The notes: generated from the letters alone by a model not told the origin. A stretch of 64,000 nt of DNA from Thermosynechococcus sp. CL-1 (GCF_008386235.1 NZ_CP040671.1:2544001-2608000); one strand, 5' to 3'. Positions 18,198 to 27,576 are shown, counted from the first letter of the stretch. Program-made: numbers and translations.

Positions 18198-18686
18198 TTA
18201 CCAGCCCCAAGTCCCCGGTGTCCCCTTAAACGGGCCGACAATGTCCGGAGTAATCCAGCCGCCATAGAAGCCCCCCGGTTGCGGAATCACCACTACACCA
18301 TCCACGGTGCATTCATCCATCAAAGCAGCATAGAAGGCAATGTAGTTGCAGATTGGCGCAAAAGCAGGGGTAGGTTTGGGATAGTACCAAGCTGCATTAT
18401 CCGCTTGGCGATCGCCCACCTTGACGTGGTAGTAGGCGCCTTGTCCTTTCCACTCGCAAAAGGTTTGCCGTGCTGAGGGCACCAGATACTGCGCCTGTAC
18501 ATCCTCTGGCGGAAAGTAATACACTGGGGGATGACTGGTTTCTAATACCCGCTGTCCCCGCTGGGTGTCGGCAATCACCACACCATTAAAGACCACCCGC
18601 AGGTGTTTTGAGGTGGGTTCAACACGGGGCGGACGGGGATAGTCCCAAACCGATTCTTGGCCGGGGGCAGGGGGAATCCGTTGCAT
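18198..18686 (-). CDS. DUF427 domain protein
   Basis: 162 residues. The DUF427 pattern is clear: LRVVFNGVVIADTQRGQRVLETSHPPVYYFP, then FCEWKGQGAYYHVKVG and AAWYYPKPTPAF. These are small beta-rich soluble proteins, common in cyanobacteria and actinobacteria and of unknown function. The Trp/Tyr-rich core and final TWGW are notable. It begins at ATG 18686, 47 bp downstream of the Rre1-type regulator, and is followed by recF after 10 bp. Confidence 0.88.
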   Translation of the reverse strand: MQRIPPAPGQESVWDYPRPPRVEPTSKHLRVVFNGVVIADTQRGQRVLETSHPPVYYFPPEDVQAQYLVPSARQTFCEWKGQGAYYHVKVGDRQADNAAWYYPKPTPAFAPICNYIAFYAALMDECTVDGVVVIPQPGGFYGGWITPDIVGPFKGTPGTWGW

Positions 18687-18733
18687 CGGGTTTCAGTTCC
18701 TCAACACTCTTCCTTGACGGTAACAGCTATGGC

Positions 18734-19387
18734 TCAAGCTTGGGAACTGGTTTGTCGCTCCACCAAGCCCTGTTCAATGGCCAGTCGCACCAGCTCAGCC
18801 CGATTGTGAACCGCTGTTTTTTGAAAGAGGCTACTGACGTGCTTTTCAATCGTTCGGGCGCTCAAGTGCAGGCGATCGCCAATCTGGGCATTGGAGAGTC
18901 CCGCCACGAGTAACCCTAGCACTTCCTTTTCCCGTTGGGTGAGATCAACGCTGAGGGTTCGTGTTTTCGGCGCTGCAAAGGGTTGCTGTCGTTGCTGCCA
19001 TTCGATTTGTACCAGTTGCGCCCGATCCAACAGGTTACGCACCACCGCTGCCAACTCATTGAGGTCAAAAGGCTTGGAGAGATAGACATCGCCCCCGGTG
19101 CGATAGGCACGAATCCGCTCCTCCAGTTCTGTGCGTGCGGTGAGGTAAATTACCGGTAGTAAGCGCAATGAGGGATGCTGGCGCACCTGCCGCACCAACT
19201 CATAGCCATTCATGTTGGGCATGGCAATGTCCGTAATCAGCAGATGGGGCTGATAGCGGTGGATCATTTCGAGAGCCTGGGCACCATCTCCTGCCGTGAG
19301 GCAGCAATACCCTTCAGACTCTAAAAAACGGCTTACTGACAGGCGGATGCCCGGATCATCATCGGCAATAAGCACTGTGAGGGACAT
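18734..19387 (-). CDS. rre1: NarL-type response regulator, Rre1/Ycf29-like
   Basis: 217 residues. The receiver domain (1-120) has acidic residues DDD at 9-11, phospho-acceptor Asp in LLITDIAMPNMNGYEL near 53, Thr in LTARTELEERI, and Lys in YLSKPFD. The LuxR-type DNA-binding domain (about 150-212) contains LTQREKEVLGLLVAGLSNAQIG and the recognition helix SARTIEKHVSSLF. The receiver strongly resembles Rre1/Ycf29, which in cyanobacteria controls stress genes with the Hik2 kinase (family knowledge). The name is given with moderate certainty. It sits 7 bp after the M20 gene. Confidence 0.83.
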   Translation of the reverse strand: MSLTVLIADDDPGIRLSVSRFLESEGYCCLTAGDGAQALEMIHRYQPHLLITDIAMPNMNGYELVRQVRQHPSLRLLPVIYLTARTELEERIRAYRTGGDVYLSKPFDLNELAAVVRNLLDRAQLVQIEWQQRQQPFAAPKTRTLSVDLTQREKEVLGLLVAGLSNAQIGDRLHLSARTIEKHVSSLFQKTAVHNRAELVRLAIEQGLVERQTSSQA

Positions 19388-19394
19388 AGGAAAT

Positions 19395-20603
19395 TTAGGT
19401 CTCCACTAGACCACAGTATTTCTCCACACAGCGGACAAACAGCTCAACCCCAATACTTAAAACAGTTTCGTCAAAGTCAAAGCGGGGATGGTGGTGGGGG
19501 AAATCTAACCCCAGTGTGCCATTGGCCGACCCCAAAAAGAAGTAGCAGCCCGGAACCGCTTGCAGGAAAAACGACATATCCTCAGCCGCCATCGTTTGAC
19601 AGTGGGACGTGACCCCAGCCGGCACCTCAACCACCGATTCAGCAACAGAGCGCACTAATTTCGCCATCTTGGCATCGTTGACGGTGGGGGGATACATCCG
19701 CTCATAGTGAAAGCGATAGGTGGCACCATGACTCTGACAGATACCCGCAATCACCTGTTCAATGCGCTGGGGTAGCCAGTCCCCCAACTCTGGCTTAAAG
19801 TATCGCACTGTTCCCCGAAAGGTCGCGGTATCGGCAATCACGTTCTTGGCGGTGCCCGCATGTACTGCCCCCACGGAGATCACTGCCGTCTCTAGGGGAT
19901 CCACGTTGCGCGAGACGATAGTGTGCAAGGCCGTAATGATCTGGGCAACAACGAGAACCGTATCCACCGTAAATTGGGGTAAAGCGGCGTGTCCCCCCTT
20001 GCCGTGTACTTCACACTCAAAGAATTCCGCTGCCGCCATCAACGGCCCACTACGCACCCCCACCGTACCAACGGGCAGAAAATTCCAGAGGTGCAGGCCA
20101 ATAATGCCATCCACTTTGGGGGCATCGAGAACTCCCGCTTCAATCATGGGTTTAGCCCCACCGGGACCTTCTTCCGCTGGTTGAAAGATGATTTTGACCG
20201 TACCAGCAAAATCGCGGTGCTCAGCAAGGTATTTCGCAGTCCCAAGGGCGATCGCTGTGTGACCATCGTGCCCGCAGGCGTGCATTTTCCCCTCATGGAG
20301 AGAGCGGTAGGGCTTATCGTTTTCCTCCTGCACTGGCAGCGCATCCATATCGGCGCGAATCGCCAGCACTGGCCCCGGTCGCGATCCCGGAATCACGGCC
20401 ACAATTCCCGTTTCCGCAATACCCGTGCGATGCTGAATGCCCCATTGCCGCAGTTTCTCACTGACAAAGGCCGCCGTCAGGTGTTCTTGAAAGCCCAATT
20501 CTGGTCGCTGGTGCAAATAGCGTCGCCACTGCACAAGTTCGGGTTGGAGGGCGGCCACCTCTAGGCGCAGTTGGCAGCTCAATTGGGGAAGATGGAAAGC
20601 CAT
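19395..20603 (-). CDS. M20-family amidohydrolase
   Basis: 402 residues. The dinuclear metallopeptidase motifs are present: WRRYLHQRPELGFQE near 26-40, IRADMDALP, HACGHDGHTA (metal ligands Cys and His), QPAEEGPGGAKPMIEAG (catalytic and ligand Glu), and a final HHPRFDFDE. It is close to hippurate/IAA-amino-acid hydrolases and N-acyl-amino-acid amidohydrolases. No signal peptide is seen. The natural substrate in cyanobacteria is unknown. Confidence 0.9.
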   Translation of the reverse strand: MAFHLPQLSCQLRLEVAALQPELVQWRRYLHQRPELGFQEHLTAAFVSEKLRQWGIQHRTGIAETGIVAVIPGSRPGPVLAIRADMDALPVQEENDKPYRSLHEGKMHACGHDGHTAIALGTAKYLAEHRDFAGTVKIIFQPAEEGPGGAKPMIEAGVLDAPKVDGIIGLHLWNFLPVGTVGVRSGPLMAAAEFFECEVHGKGGHAALPQFTVDTVLVVAQIITALHTIVSRNVDPLETAVISVGAVHAGTAKNVIADTATFRGTVRYFKPELGDWLPQRIEQVIAGICQSHGATYRFHYERMYPPTVNDAKMAKLVRSVAESVVEVPAGVTSHCQTMAAEDMSFFLQAVPGCYFFLGSANGTLGLDFPHHHPRFDFDETVLSIGVELFVRCVEKYCGLVET

Positions 20604-20871
20604 GGGGCAGTCTTTAGATTTTGTTTAGCATTGCCTTTCTCTAGGATAAACGATGCTCTGGGGCAGTGACAGTCAATGTAACTTCAAGAACAGGTGAGGC
20701 GCCACTCGCTTCCACCAGTGGTAGGATTTTTTGGTCAGAACCCCCTGACTTAGGAAACATTTGTTATTATGACAGGTAGCTCCCTAGGGCAAAAGTTAAA
20801 ATAGTTCAGTATTGGATATTACACTTTGCCAATTCTGAATCCTAGGGTCTCTTCAGCCAAACGAGGATGTT

Positions 20872-21093
20872 ATGGTTCAATCCCTTCAATACTCCATCGA
20901 ACTCGTCAAAGATGAAGCACGACGACTGGTGGCCAAAGGTGTGGTGAGTCGGCAGCAGCCCATTTACACCCTCTGCCAGTTTGTGCCCGTTCGGGAGTGG
21001 CCCCTCATTGAGGCAGAGCTAGAGCGCTGTGATTTTATGCTGCGCGATCGCATTGGCGACCTCATTGGCCGTGAGTGCTGGGACAACGACTAA
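20872..21093 (+). CDS. DUF4327 family small protein
   Basis: 73 residues from ATG 20872, with a GAGGA Shine-Dalgarno just upstream. The pattern YSIELVKDEARRLVAKGVVSRQQPIY followed by EWPLIEAELERCDF and a terminal ECWDND fits the cyanobacterial DUF4327 family, of unknown function. It has a 268-bp upstream region of its own and is convergent with the next gene (43 bp apart), so it is probably monocistronic. Confidence 0.85.
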   Translation: MVQSLQYSIELVKDEARRLVAKGVVSRQQPIYTLCQFVPVREWPLIEAELERCDFMLRDRIGDLIGRECWDND

Positions 21094-21136
21094 AGAGCAA
21101 TCATTAAGGGCACCTACTTCCCGTAATGCGCAAATC

Positions 21137-21490
21137 CTAGGGCGTGGGTGCCTGAGAATCCTGCTGTAGGTCTTGGCGAATGGCGCGCAGCGTTTCGAGA
21201 AGCGTTTGAATATCTGCGGCTAAGTCAGCACTCTCGCGAGGAGCAGGCTCAGGGGTCGAAGAGGGTTGCTGCTGTTGGGCGATGAAGGTTTGAATCAGTT
21301 CCCGTGCTTGCGCTTCGGTGAGGCGGCCTTTCTCAGCACAGACGGTGGCCAATTGGCGGGCATCCACCCGCAGTTGCGTCAGGTATTCTTGGCGTTTGGC
21401 CTCATCCTGTAGGGATTCAATGGCAGCAGCAGCCGCTCCAATACCCGTGTAGTAGAGTTGTTGTACAAGATCGAGGGGATTGCGATCCAT
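21137..21490 (-). CDS. Conserved hypothetical, phasin-like helical protein
   Basis: 117 residues. The N-terminal helix LVQQLYYTGIGAAAAAIESLQDE, followed by KRQEYLTQLRVDARQLA and a Gln/Pro/Ser linker, resembles phasin or PHA-granule-associated small proteins, and a second helix closes the C-terminus. The resemblance is loose. Most cyanobacteria of this genus are not known to store PHA, so I do not assign that role. It is 58 bp upstream of the panC-cmk start-distal end and on the same strand. Confidence 0.6.
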   Translation of the reverse strand: MDRNPLDLVQQLYYTGIGAAAAAIESLQDEAKRQEYLTQLRVDARQLATVCAEKGRLTEAQARELIQTFIAQQQQPSSTPEPAPRESADLAADIQTLLETLRAIRQDLQQDSQAPTP

Positions 21491-21548
21491 AGAAATGTGC
21501 TCGGCGTGAACTCTCCTCTGCTACTGTACGGGAAATCTCCCTGCTTCA

Positions 21549-23090
21549 TCAAGGTTGAGGAAAGCGACTGCGGTAGAGATGGACAATTTTACTCACTACC
21601 TCATCGATCCCCAAGTTGTCCGTACAGACTTCTATGGCATCGGCAGCTTTGCGAAAGGGGGCGTAGGTGCGTTGCTGATCCGCTGTGTCGCGAGCGGTAA
21701 TCTGAGCGAGCAATTCCTCATAGGAGAGGTCGCATTGCCCCTGCTGTTGTAATTCCTGCCAGCGGCGCTGGGCACGCTCTTCAGGCGAGGCCGTTAGGAA
21801 AATTTTCAAGCCCGCCTCGGGAAAGACGTGGGTACCAATGTCACGACCTTCAGCAGCAATGCCCCCATTGGCTCCGATCGCCCGCTGTTGTTGTACCATG
21901 AGCCGTCGCACACCCCGCAGGGCGGCAATTTGGGACACTCGCTGCGTCACCTCTAGGGAACGAATCGCTTGGCTGACCTCGCAATCGTTGATCCACACCC
22001 GTGTGGGTTGAGGGGGATCGCTGCTCTCAAGACGCAACTGACAATGGGCGATCGCCTCTACGACCGCTGGCTCATCCCTGAGATCAATGTTATTTGCCAA
22101 GCACCACCAAGTTACCGCTCGATACATGGCACCGGTGTCAAGGTACTGCAACCCTAGGGCTTGGGCTGCTAGTCGCGTCACGGTTGACTTCCCCGCGCCG
22201 GCAGGGCCATCCACGGCCAGAATCGGCAGGCGGCGATCCAATAGGCAATTGTCAATGAGGCGCGTTTGCCCCACCCAACCCGCGATCGCCAATAGCCCCA
22301 CGGTCTCAATGCGTTCCAAGGGCACAAGGGTCTGGGGATGCACCAACTCGGCATAGTCGAGGCGCAACTGGGGAAACTGGCGCAGATGGTGGTGCACCTG
22401 CTCCAAGAGATCGCTGGCAGCAAAGCAACCTTGACGAAAAGCAGCAGTCGCTACCTCTAGGCTCTGACTTAGGGCTAAGGCGGTGGCGCGATCGCCCGCA
22501 CTGAGGTATTGATTACGGGAACTGAGGGCAAGGCCATCGGCATCACGGACAATGGGGCAGCCAATGATCTCCACGTCCAGATTCAAATCCGCCACACAGC
22601 GGCGAATAATTGCTAACTGCTGGGCATCCTTTTGGCCAAAATAGGCGCGATCGGGCTGCACCAAATGCAAGAGCTTCAGCACAATTGTTGCTACCCCGCG
22701 AAAATGGCCGGGGCGCGATCGCCCACAGAGGCGTTCCGTTAACTCCCTTGGTGGCTCAACTACCGTGAGACTCTCCATCCCCGCTGGATACAGTTCAGCC
22801 ACACTGGGCACAAAGAGCAGATCCACCCCTAACTGCTGACAAAGCGCCGTATCCGCCTCAAGGGCACGGGGATAGCGCTCCAAATCCTCTTGGGGACCAA
22901 ACTGAAGCGGGTTGACAAAAATACTGACAACGACCACATCACACTCTTGCCGTGCCCGCTGGATCAAGGCGGCATGCCCCCCATGCAGTGCCCCCATTGT
23001 CGGTACAAAACCAAGGGTGGTTGCGGGAGATAATGTGCCAAGGGCAGCCTGTAAACCCGCCGTGGTGGTCAAACGGTAAAACTTACCCAT
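21549..23090 (-). CDS. panC-cmk: Bifunctional pantoate-beta-alanine ligase / cytidylate kinase
   Basis: 513 residues forming two enzymes in one chain. PanC (about 1-285) shows the HxGH-type ATP site in PTMGALHGGH at 30-39, IFVNPLQFGP, and YFGQKDAQQ at 150-158; it joins pantoate and beta-alanine. Cytidylate kinase (about 288-505) shows P-loop DGPAGAGKS at 294-302, LDTGAMYRAVTWW, and EGRDIGTHVFP; it phosphorylates CMP and dCMP. This fusion is a known cyanobacterial arrangement. panB, the preceding pathway step, is separate at about 43 kb. Confidence 0.96.
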   Translation of the reverse strand: MGKFYRLTTTAGLQAALGTLSPATTLGFVPTMGALHGGHAALIQRARQECDVVVVSIFVNPLQFGPQEDLERYPRALEADTALCQQLGVDLLFVPSVAELYPAGMESLTVVEPPRELTERLCGRSRPGHFRGVATIVLKLLHLVQPDRAYFGQKDAQQLAIIRRCVADLNLDVEIIGCPIVRDADGLALSSRNQYLSAGDRATALALSQSLEVATAAFRQGCFAASDLLEQVHHHLRQFPQLRLDYAELVHPQTLVPLERIETVGLLAIAGWVGQTRLIDNCLLDRRLPILAVDGPAGAGKSTVTRLAAQALGLQYLDTGAMYRAVTWWCLANNIDLRDEPAVVEAIAHCQLRLESSDPPQPTRVWINDCEVSQAIRSLEVTQRVSQIAALRGVRRLMVQQQRAIGANGGIAAEGRDIGTHVFPEAGLKIFLTASPEERAQRRWQELQQQGQCDLSYEELLAQITARDTADQQRTYAPFRKAADAIEVCTDNLGIDEVVSKIVHLYRSRFPQP

Positions 23091-23439
23091 AGAGTGCTTC
23101 GGGGGCGATCAGTGCAGTTTTGATACAATCTGTCATATTACAGCCCTTTTCACACCGAGAGAAGACACGCCAGCTTCTGAAAGCCACGATCACAGAGGCG
23201 GGTTTGGTGGATCCCAATGTTAGAAAAGGGCTGTCCAATGCCCGTGCCCGCTTTTTCTAACCAAAGTTTGTACATTTGTTGCAAGGGCTTTAATCTTGGG
23301 GGCAGGTTTTCTAAAATTCAGGTACCTTCGTTTCTCTGTACTTGCCAACCCTGTCACGCAACCTCCGTTTTACTCCCCCTGAGCCAAAAGCTTATTTTTT
23401 AACTGGAACTGTTCAGCATACGCCGCGAGGATAGCCCCT
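23091..23439. other. 349-bp intergenic region with a long-span inverted repeat
   Basis: No convincing gene is present. The region separates divergent panC-cmk and a small membrane-protein gene. It holds a perfect 12-bp inverted repeat (23140-23151 and 23223-23234) with a 71-bp loop. Downstream, GCCCGTGCCCGC followed by TTTTT at about 23242-23258 could end a short RNA pairing back to GCGGG near 23200. The last 40 bp carry a GAGGA Shine-Dalgarno before ATG 23440. Confidence 0.5.
23140..23234. repeat. Perfect 12-bp inverted repeat
   Basis: ACAGCCCTTTTC at 23140-23151 and its exact complement GAAAAGGGCTGT at 23223-23234 frame a 71-bp interior. Related TACAGCCCTT blocks occur at 29653 and 32627, so the arm may be one copy of a dispersed sequence. 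Confidence 0.7.
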
Positions 23440-23760
23440 ATGGCCAATGAACTACAAAACGGCTTACAAAAATACCGTTTCGTCTGCACCCTCACCTTCG
23501 GGGATATTTATGGCCAAGTCATTGTTTGGCTGATTGTGATCTTTATTGGTTTGGCCGCATCCCTTACCCTCTACAACAATCCCGTGCAGGCGTTTCTGGT
23601 CGGGGGGCTAATTTTGGTCTTAACCTTGCCCTTTTTGCTCTTTGCCTTTGTCACGACACTGCTCAACCATATTGAAATGCGACCTGTGACAGTCACAGAG
23701 AAGAAAAAGCGCAAAGATGCCGCCGTGGCCTCAACCACTGAAGTGGCTCCAGCGAATTAA
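23440..23760 (+). CDS. Small two-helix membrane protein upstream of flotillin
   Basis: 106 residues. Two hydrophobic segments (about 27-45 and 49-75) are joined by a short loop, with a basic C-terminal tail containing KKKRK. I do not recognise a named family; it looks like a cyanobacterial conserved hypothetical. The start at ATG 23440 is supported by GAGGA 8 bp upstream. It is followed 71 bp later by the flotillin gene on the same strand, suggesting a membrane-organising partner (inference from position only). Confidence 0.7.
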   Translation: MANELQNGLQKYRFVCTLTFGDIYGQVIVWLIVIFIGLAASLTLYNNPVQAFLVGGLILVLTLPFLLFAFVTTLLNHIEMRPVTVTEKKKRKDAAVASTTEVAPAN

Positions 23761-23831
23761 AGAACCCTTAAAAATAGCGGGCGATCGCCCCCAAAATGCC
23801 ACACTGAAATTAACGCTGAGGGGGCAGTTCT

Positions 23832-25667
23832 ATGCTTTACTGGCTGACATTTTTGCAGGCATTACCGACACCAGAATTGCCAGCACCCCCCCGCACCCAA
23901 ACCAAAGCCACGGTACTGGCCGAGTCTCCCCCCATTGTCATGGGTAATCTGGGTGGGCTGCTCTTTTTTCCCGGTGTGATTGCCGGCATTGTGATTTTGC
24001 TGCTCCTGAGCATTTGGGCTTACACGCGCGTCTATGTCATTACCCCCAACAACGAAGCCTTTGTGCGCACGGGGGGGATTTTTGTTAAGAAAAAAACAGT
24101 CATTCTCAATGGTGGCTGCATTGCCCTGCCGGGGTTCCATGAGTTGACACGGGTACCGCTGCGGGAAATCTCCATTGACGTAGAGCGAACGGGCAAATTG
24201 GCGGTGCGCACCCAAGATTATCTGCGGGCTGATATGCGGGTCACCTTTTATGTCTGCATCAATGCCACCGAAGAGGATGTCCTCACTGCCGCCGCTCGCC
24301 TTTCGCAAAATAACCGCATTACCCCCGAAGACATCAAGAATGCCCTTGAAAAACGGGCGGACGATGCCATTCGCGCAGCCGCAAAACACAAGTCCTTGGC
24401 TGAAATTGACTCCGACAAACTGGGGTTTGCCCAAGAGGTACTCAACCTGATGCAGCAGGATCTGCAAAAAGTTGGACTCACCCTCAACAACATTGCCATC
24501 TCAGAAGTCCAAGAGAGCGACACCTACGACGAAAACAACTTTTTTGATGCTCAGGGGGTGCGGCTGCGCACAGAAACGATTCAACGCTCGATTCAGCAAA
24601 AGCGGGAAGTCGAACTCTCAACCCGGGTAGCGATCGAACAAAAGGAACTGGATGCCCAAAAACGCTCCCTGCAAATTGAAGAGGAAAAAGAAGCGGCACT
24701 GTTGAGCCAACGCCTGAAGGTGGAAGCCCTAAAGGCGCAGCGGGAGCGGGAAATTGAGGAGGCCAAAGCAGCAGAGGCAGCCGCGATTCAGCGGGCAAAG
24801 TTGCTCCAAGCCCAAGCGGTTGAGGAAGAAGAAATCCGCAAAAGACTCGCCATCCAACAGAAGGAAATTGAGGCCAGCATTGAACTGGAGGAAAAAAATA
24901 AACTCCTCAAGGTAACGCAAGCCCAGCAACAGCAGGAGGCAGAAATCGCCGAGATCAGTCGCCAGCAGCAGGTGGAGGCCAATCGTTTGCAAGCGCAGGT
25001 GGCCATTGCGGAGTCCGAGCGTCAAGCGCGTCTTGCCCAAGAGGATGTGGCGATTGCCGTTGCCACCAAGAAAAAAGAAAGTCTGATTGCCGAAGCCGAG
25101 CGGGCACGGGCAGAATCTGCGGTCACCACCGCCATCGAAGTGGAAAAAGCCAATCGCCAGAAAAACCTAGCGATTATTGCCGCAGAGCGGGAAGCGGCTG
25201 AAAAACGGGTGCTAGAGCAAAACGTTGTGGAAATTGATGCCTTTCGGCGGCGGCGGCAAGCGGAAATTGCCCAACAGGCAGCGGAACTGGAGGCGGCAGC
25301 GATTCGCACTCTTGCGGCGGCCAACCGTGATAAAGCCCTTGCTGAAGCTGAAGGGATGGAGGCCATGCTCGCGGCCAAAAATGTGATTAGCAACGCTAAC
25401 TTGACAGCTCAAGTGATTACAGCCCTCTGGCCAGAACTGGCACCGCAACTGCCACAAGTTCTCCAAGCCCTTGCCCCGCAACCGGGGGTGATTGGCGATG
25501 CCAAAATTTATACCTTTGCCAACGGGGGCACCCCTGCTGATCTCAATAAACTGCTCCTAGCCACTAGCGGGCTAGCCCTGATCAATGCCCTTTTTGAGGA
25601 GGGGAAACTGGGGCAGTTGTTAGCACAAATTAAATCCCTACTCCAGGAAAATACATCTCATTCCTAA
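23832..25667 (+). CDS. Flotillin-like SPFH/band-7 protein
   Basis: 611 residues. A membrane helix lies at about 45-65. The SPFH domain (about 70-245) contains NEAFVRTGG and the LREISIDVERTGKLAVRTQDYL stretch. A very long Glu/Ala/Lys/Arg/Gln-rich coiled coil (about 250-530) with many EAxR/AEAE repeats follows, then a C-terminal oligomerisation segment, ALAPQPGVIGDAKIYTFANGG. This is the flotillin/FloT architecture. Bacterial flotillins scaffold membrane microdomains (family knowledge). A GAGGGGG tract precedes the start ATG 23832. Confidence 0.92.
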   Translation: MLYWLTFLQALPTPELPAPPRTQTKATVLAESPPIVMGNLGGLLFFPGVIAGIVILLLLSIWAYTRVYVITPNNEAFVRTGGIFVKKKTVILNGGCIALPGFHELTRVPLREISIDVERTGKLAVRTQDYLRADMRVTFYVCINATEEDVLTAAARLSQNNRITPEDIKNALEKRADDAIRAAAKHKSLAEIDSDKLGFAQEVLNLMQQDLQKVGLTLNNIAISEVQESDTYDENNFFDAQGVRLRTETIQRSIQQKREVELSTRVAIEQKELDAQKRSLQIEEEKEAALLSQRLKVEALKAQREREIEEAKAAEAAAIQRAKLLQAQAVEEEEIRKRLAIQQKEIEASIELEEKNKLLKVTQAQQQQEAEIAEISRQQQVEANRLQAQVAIAESERQARLAQEDVAIAVATKKKESLIAEAERARAESAVTTAIEVEKANRQKNLAIIAAEREAAEKRVLEQNVVEIDAFRRRRQAEIAQQAAELEAAAIRTLAAANRDKALAEAEGMEAMLAAKNVISNANLTAQVITALWPELAPQLPQVLQALAPQPGVIGDAKIYTFANGGTPADLNKLLLATSGLALINALFEEGKLGQLLAQIKSLLQENTSHS

Positions 25668-26022
25668 GACGCGACTGCATACCCCTAGCCGCGAGAATGG
25701 ATAACTCTTCAGTAGGGCTGAGGCGTGAACTAAAGATTTATTAACTCCGTCTGTATTTTCAAAATTCATAGAGACTTTTCAATGGGGCAAATATAAAAAA
25801 AAGATTAAGAACCGCCAAAGGTCGGTGTTAGTATTCCGATGAACAGATTTAGAAATGTTAAGATTCTTAATATATGTAACGTATCTCCGAAAACGCTGTT
25901 AAAGCACCGTTGGCTTGGCCGCGATCTTTAGCAGGGGCGATCGCCCATCCTATAGAGAAAACGATATTCCTAGGCCTTGGACGAATCACTGCTGTCAACC
26001 TTGAGAACGAGCGATAGGGACT
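25668..26022. promoter_or_regulatory. 355-bp AT-rich regulatory region before the sigma factor gene
   Basis: No gene is seen. The region is markedly richer in A+T than its neighbours. It holds a small hairpin around 25812-25830 (ACCGCC with GGTCGGT), the dyad TTAAGATTCTTAA at 25858-25870 next to a TATATG box, and one HIP1 site near 25937. This is an unusually long leader for such a compact genome, which suggests several promoters or regulator sites for the group 2 sigma factor. Confidence 0.5.
25858..25870. promoter_or_regulatory. Candidate operator dyad TTAAGA-T-TCTTAA
   Basis: Perfect 6-bp arms around one central base, immediately before a TATATG element and about 150 bp upstream of the sigma factor start. 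It is an inference from symmetry and position only. Confidence 0.4.
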
Positions 26023-26970
26023 ATGGATACCTCAAAAGATTTAGTGCGCACTTACCTACGGGAGATTGGCCGTGTGCCATTGCTCACCCACGAACAGGAA
26101 GTGATCTACGGCAAACAGGTGCAGCAGCTTGCCGCTATGAACGAGATTCGCGAAAAGCTCGCAGCAGAACTCAACCGTGAACCCACCCGTGCTGAATGGG
26201 CCGCCGCCGCCAACATGAGTGAAGCAGAATTAGAGACAATTATCGAAAATGGTGAGCGCGCCAAACGGAAAATGGTGGAGGCCAACCTGCGGCTGGTGGT
26301 TTCGGTTGCCAAAAAGTACATCAAGCGCAATGTGGATTTGCTTGATCTAATCCAAGAGGGCACAATCGGGATGCAGCGGGGGGTAGAAAAATTTGACCCC
26401 ACCAAGGGGTATCGTTTCTCCACCTATGCCTACTGGTGGATCCGCCAAGCCATTACACGGGCGATCGCTGAAAAGGGGCGCACGATCCGTCTGCCCATCC
26501 ACATTACCGAAAAGCTGAACAAAATCAAAAAAGCCCAGCGACAACTGTCCCAACGCCTTGGTCGCGCTGCCACGATTAATGAACTGGCGGCAGAACTGGA
26601 ATTAACCCCTGCCCAAGTGCGGGAATATCTTGAACGGGCGCGACAGCCCCTCTCCCTTGATGTCCGTGTCGGCGATAATCAGGATACGGAGTTGGGGGAA
26701 TTGCTCGAGGATCCTTCCATTTCACCGGAGGAGTTTGCCGCTCAATCCTCGTTGCGCAGTGACCTTGAACGGCTGATGGCAGATCTGACCCCGCAGCAAC
26801 GCCATGTGCTCTCCCTACGCTTTGGCCTAGAGAATGGCCAGCCCCTCACCCTTGCCAAAGTGGGCGAACTGCTCAACATCAGTCGCGAGCGGGTACGGCA
26901 AATTGAGCGGGAAGCCCTCAGCAAACTCCGCAAACGCCGCGGCGATATTCACGAGTACCTTGCCAGCTAG
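26023..26970 (+). CDS. Group 2 sigma-70 factor (SigB/SigD type)
   Basis: 315 residues. Region 1.2 ([21 protein letters not shown]) starts at residue 5. Regions 2.1-2.4 include [28 protein letters not shown] and [15 protein letters not shown]. Region 3 carries [16 protein letters not shown], and region 4.2 ends in the helix-turn-helix [18 protein letters not shown]. There is no long region 1.1, so it is not the principal SigA. Cyanobacterial group 2 sigmas direct stress, dark and light responses. I judge it SigB/SigD-like from regions 1.2 and 3. cobO follows after 3 bp. Confidence 0.93.
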   Translation: MDTSKDLVRTYLREIGRVPLLTHEQEVIYGKQVQQLAAMNEIREKLAAELNREPTRAEWAAAANMSEAELETIIENGERAKRKMVEANLRLVVSVAKKYIKRNVDLLDLIQEGTIGMQRGVEKFDPTKGYRFSTYAYWWIRQAITRAIAEKGRTIRLPIHITEKLNKIKKAQRQLSQRLGRAATINELAAELELTPAQVREYLERARQPLSLDVRVGDNQDTELGELLEDPSISPEEFAAQSSLRSDLERLMADLTPQQRHVLSLRFGLENGQPLTLAKVGELLNISRERVRQIEREALSKLRKRRGDIHEYLAS

Positions 26971-26973
26971 CCC

Positions 26974-27576
26974 ATGCTCACTGACGAACAGCACCGCCAA
27001 AAAATGCAGCAGCGCAAAGCCGTGCAGGCCCAACGCCTCGCGGAGCGCACCCGTGAAAAAGGTCTCATTATTGTCCATACGGGCAACGGCAAGGGCAAAA
27101 CCACGGCGGCACTTGGCATGGTGCTGCGTTCCTTGGGGCATGGCTATCGAGTGGCAATTATTCAATTTATCAAGGGGGCGTGGGAGCCAGCGGAAAAAGC
27201 GGTTCTTAGCCATTGGTCAGACCAACTGGCCTTCCATGCGATGGGGGAGGGCTTTACATGGGAAACCCAAGACCGCCAGCGGGATATCGCCTGCGCCCAA
27301 GCCGCTTGGGAACTTGCCCTCAGCTACATCACCAACCCCGAGTACCGCTTGGTACTGCTCGATGAAATTAATGTCGCCCTCCAGCTGGACTACTTAAACG
27401 TGGCACAGGTGCTCGAGGGACTTGCCCGCAAGCCAGAAATGACCCATGTGATTCTCACCGGACGCGGTGCTCCCCCAGCCCTGATTGACGCCGCAGATCT
27501 GGTGACGGAAATGACCCTTGTCAAGCATCCCTTTCGCGAACAGGGCGTTAAAGCCCAGCCGGGGATTGAATTCTAA
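26974..27576 (+). CDS. cobO: Corrinoid adenosyltransferase (CobO/BtuR)
   Basis: 200 residues. P-loop HTGNGKGKTTAALG at 35-48, VAIIQFIKGAW and LVLLDEINVAL identify the CobA/CobO/BtuR family, which transfers adenosyl from ATP to Co(I) corrinoids in B12 synthesis or salvage (family knowledge). It starts 3 bp after the sigma factor stop, so both are probably on one transcript. That is an odd pairing, and may link cobalamin activation to stress signalling. Its stop codon overlaps the convergent PhzF gene by 4 bp. Confidence 0.93.
   Translation: MLTDEQHRQKMQQRKAVQAQRLAERTREKGLIIVHTGNGKGKTTAALGMVLRSLGHGYRVAIIQFIKGAWEPAEKAVLSHWSDQLAFHAMGEGFTWETQDRQRDIACAQAAWELALSYITNPEYRLVLLDEINVALQLDYLNVAQVLEGLARKPEMTHVILTGRGAPPALIDAADLVTEMTLVKHPFREQGVKAQPGIEF

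Noticed and set aside
23862-24467. 201-residue frame opposite the flotillin gene
   Set aside because: Antisense shadow of conserved flotillin codons; no motif and no start signal.
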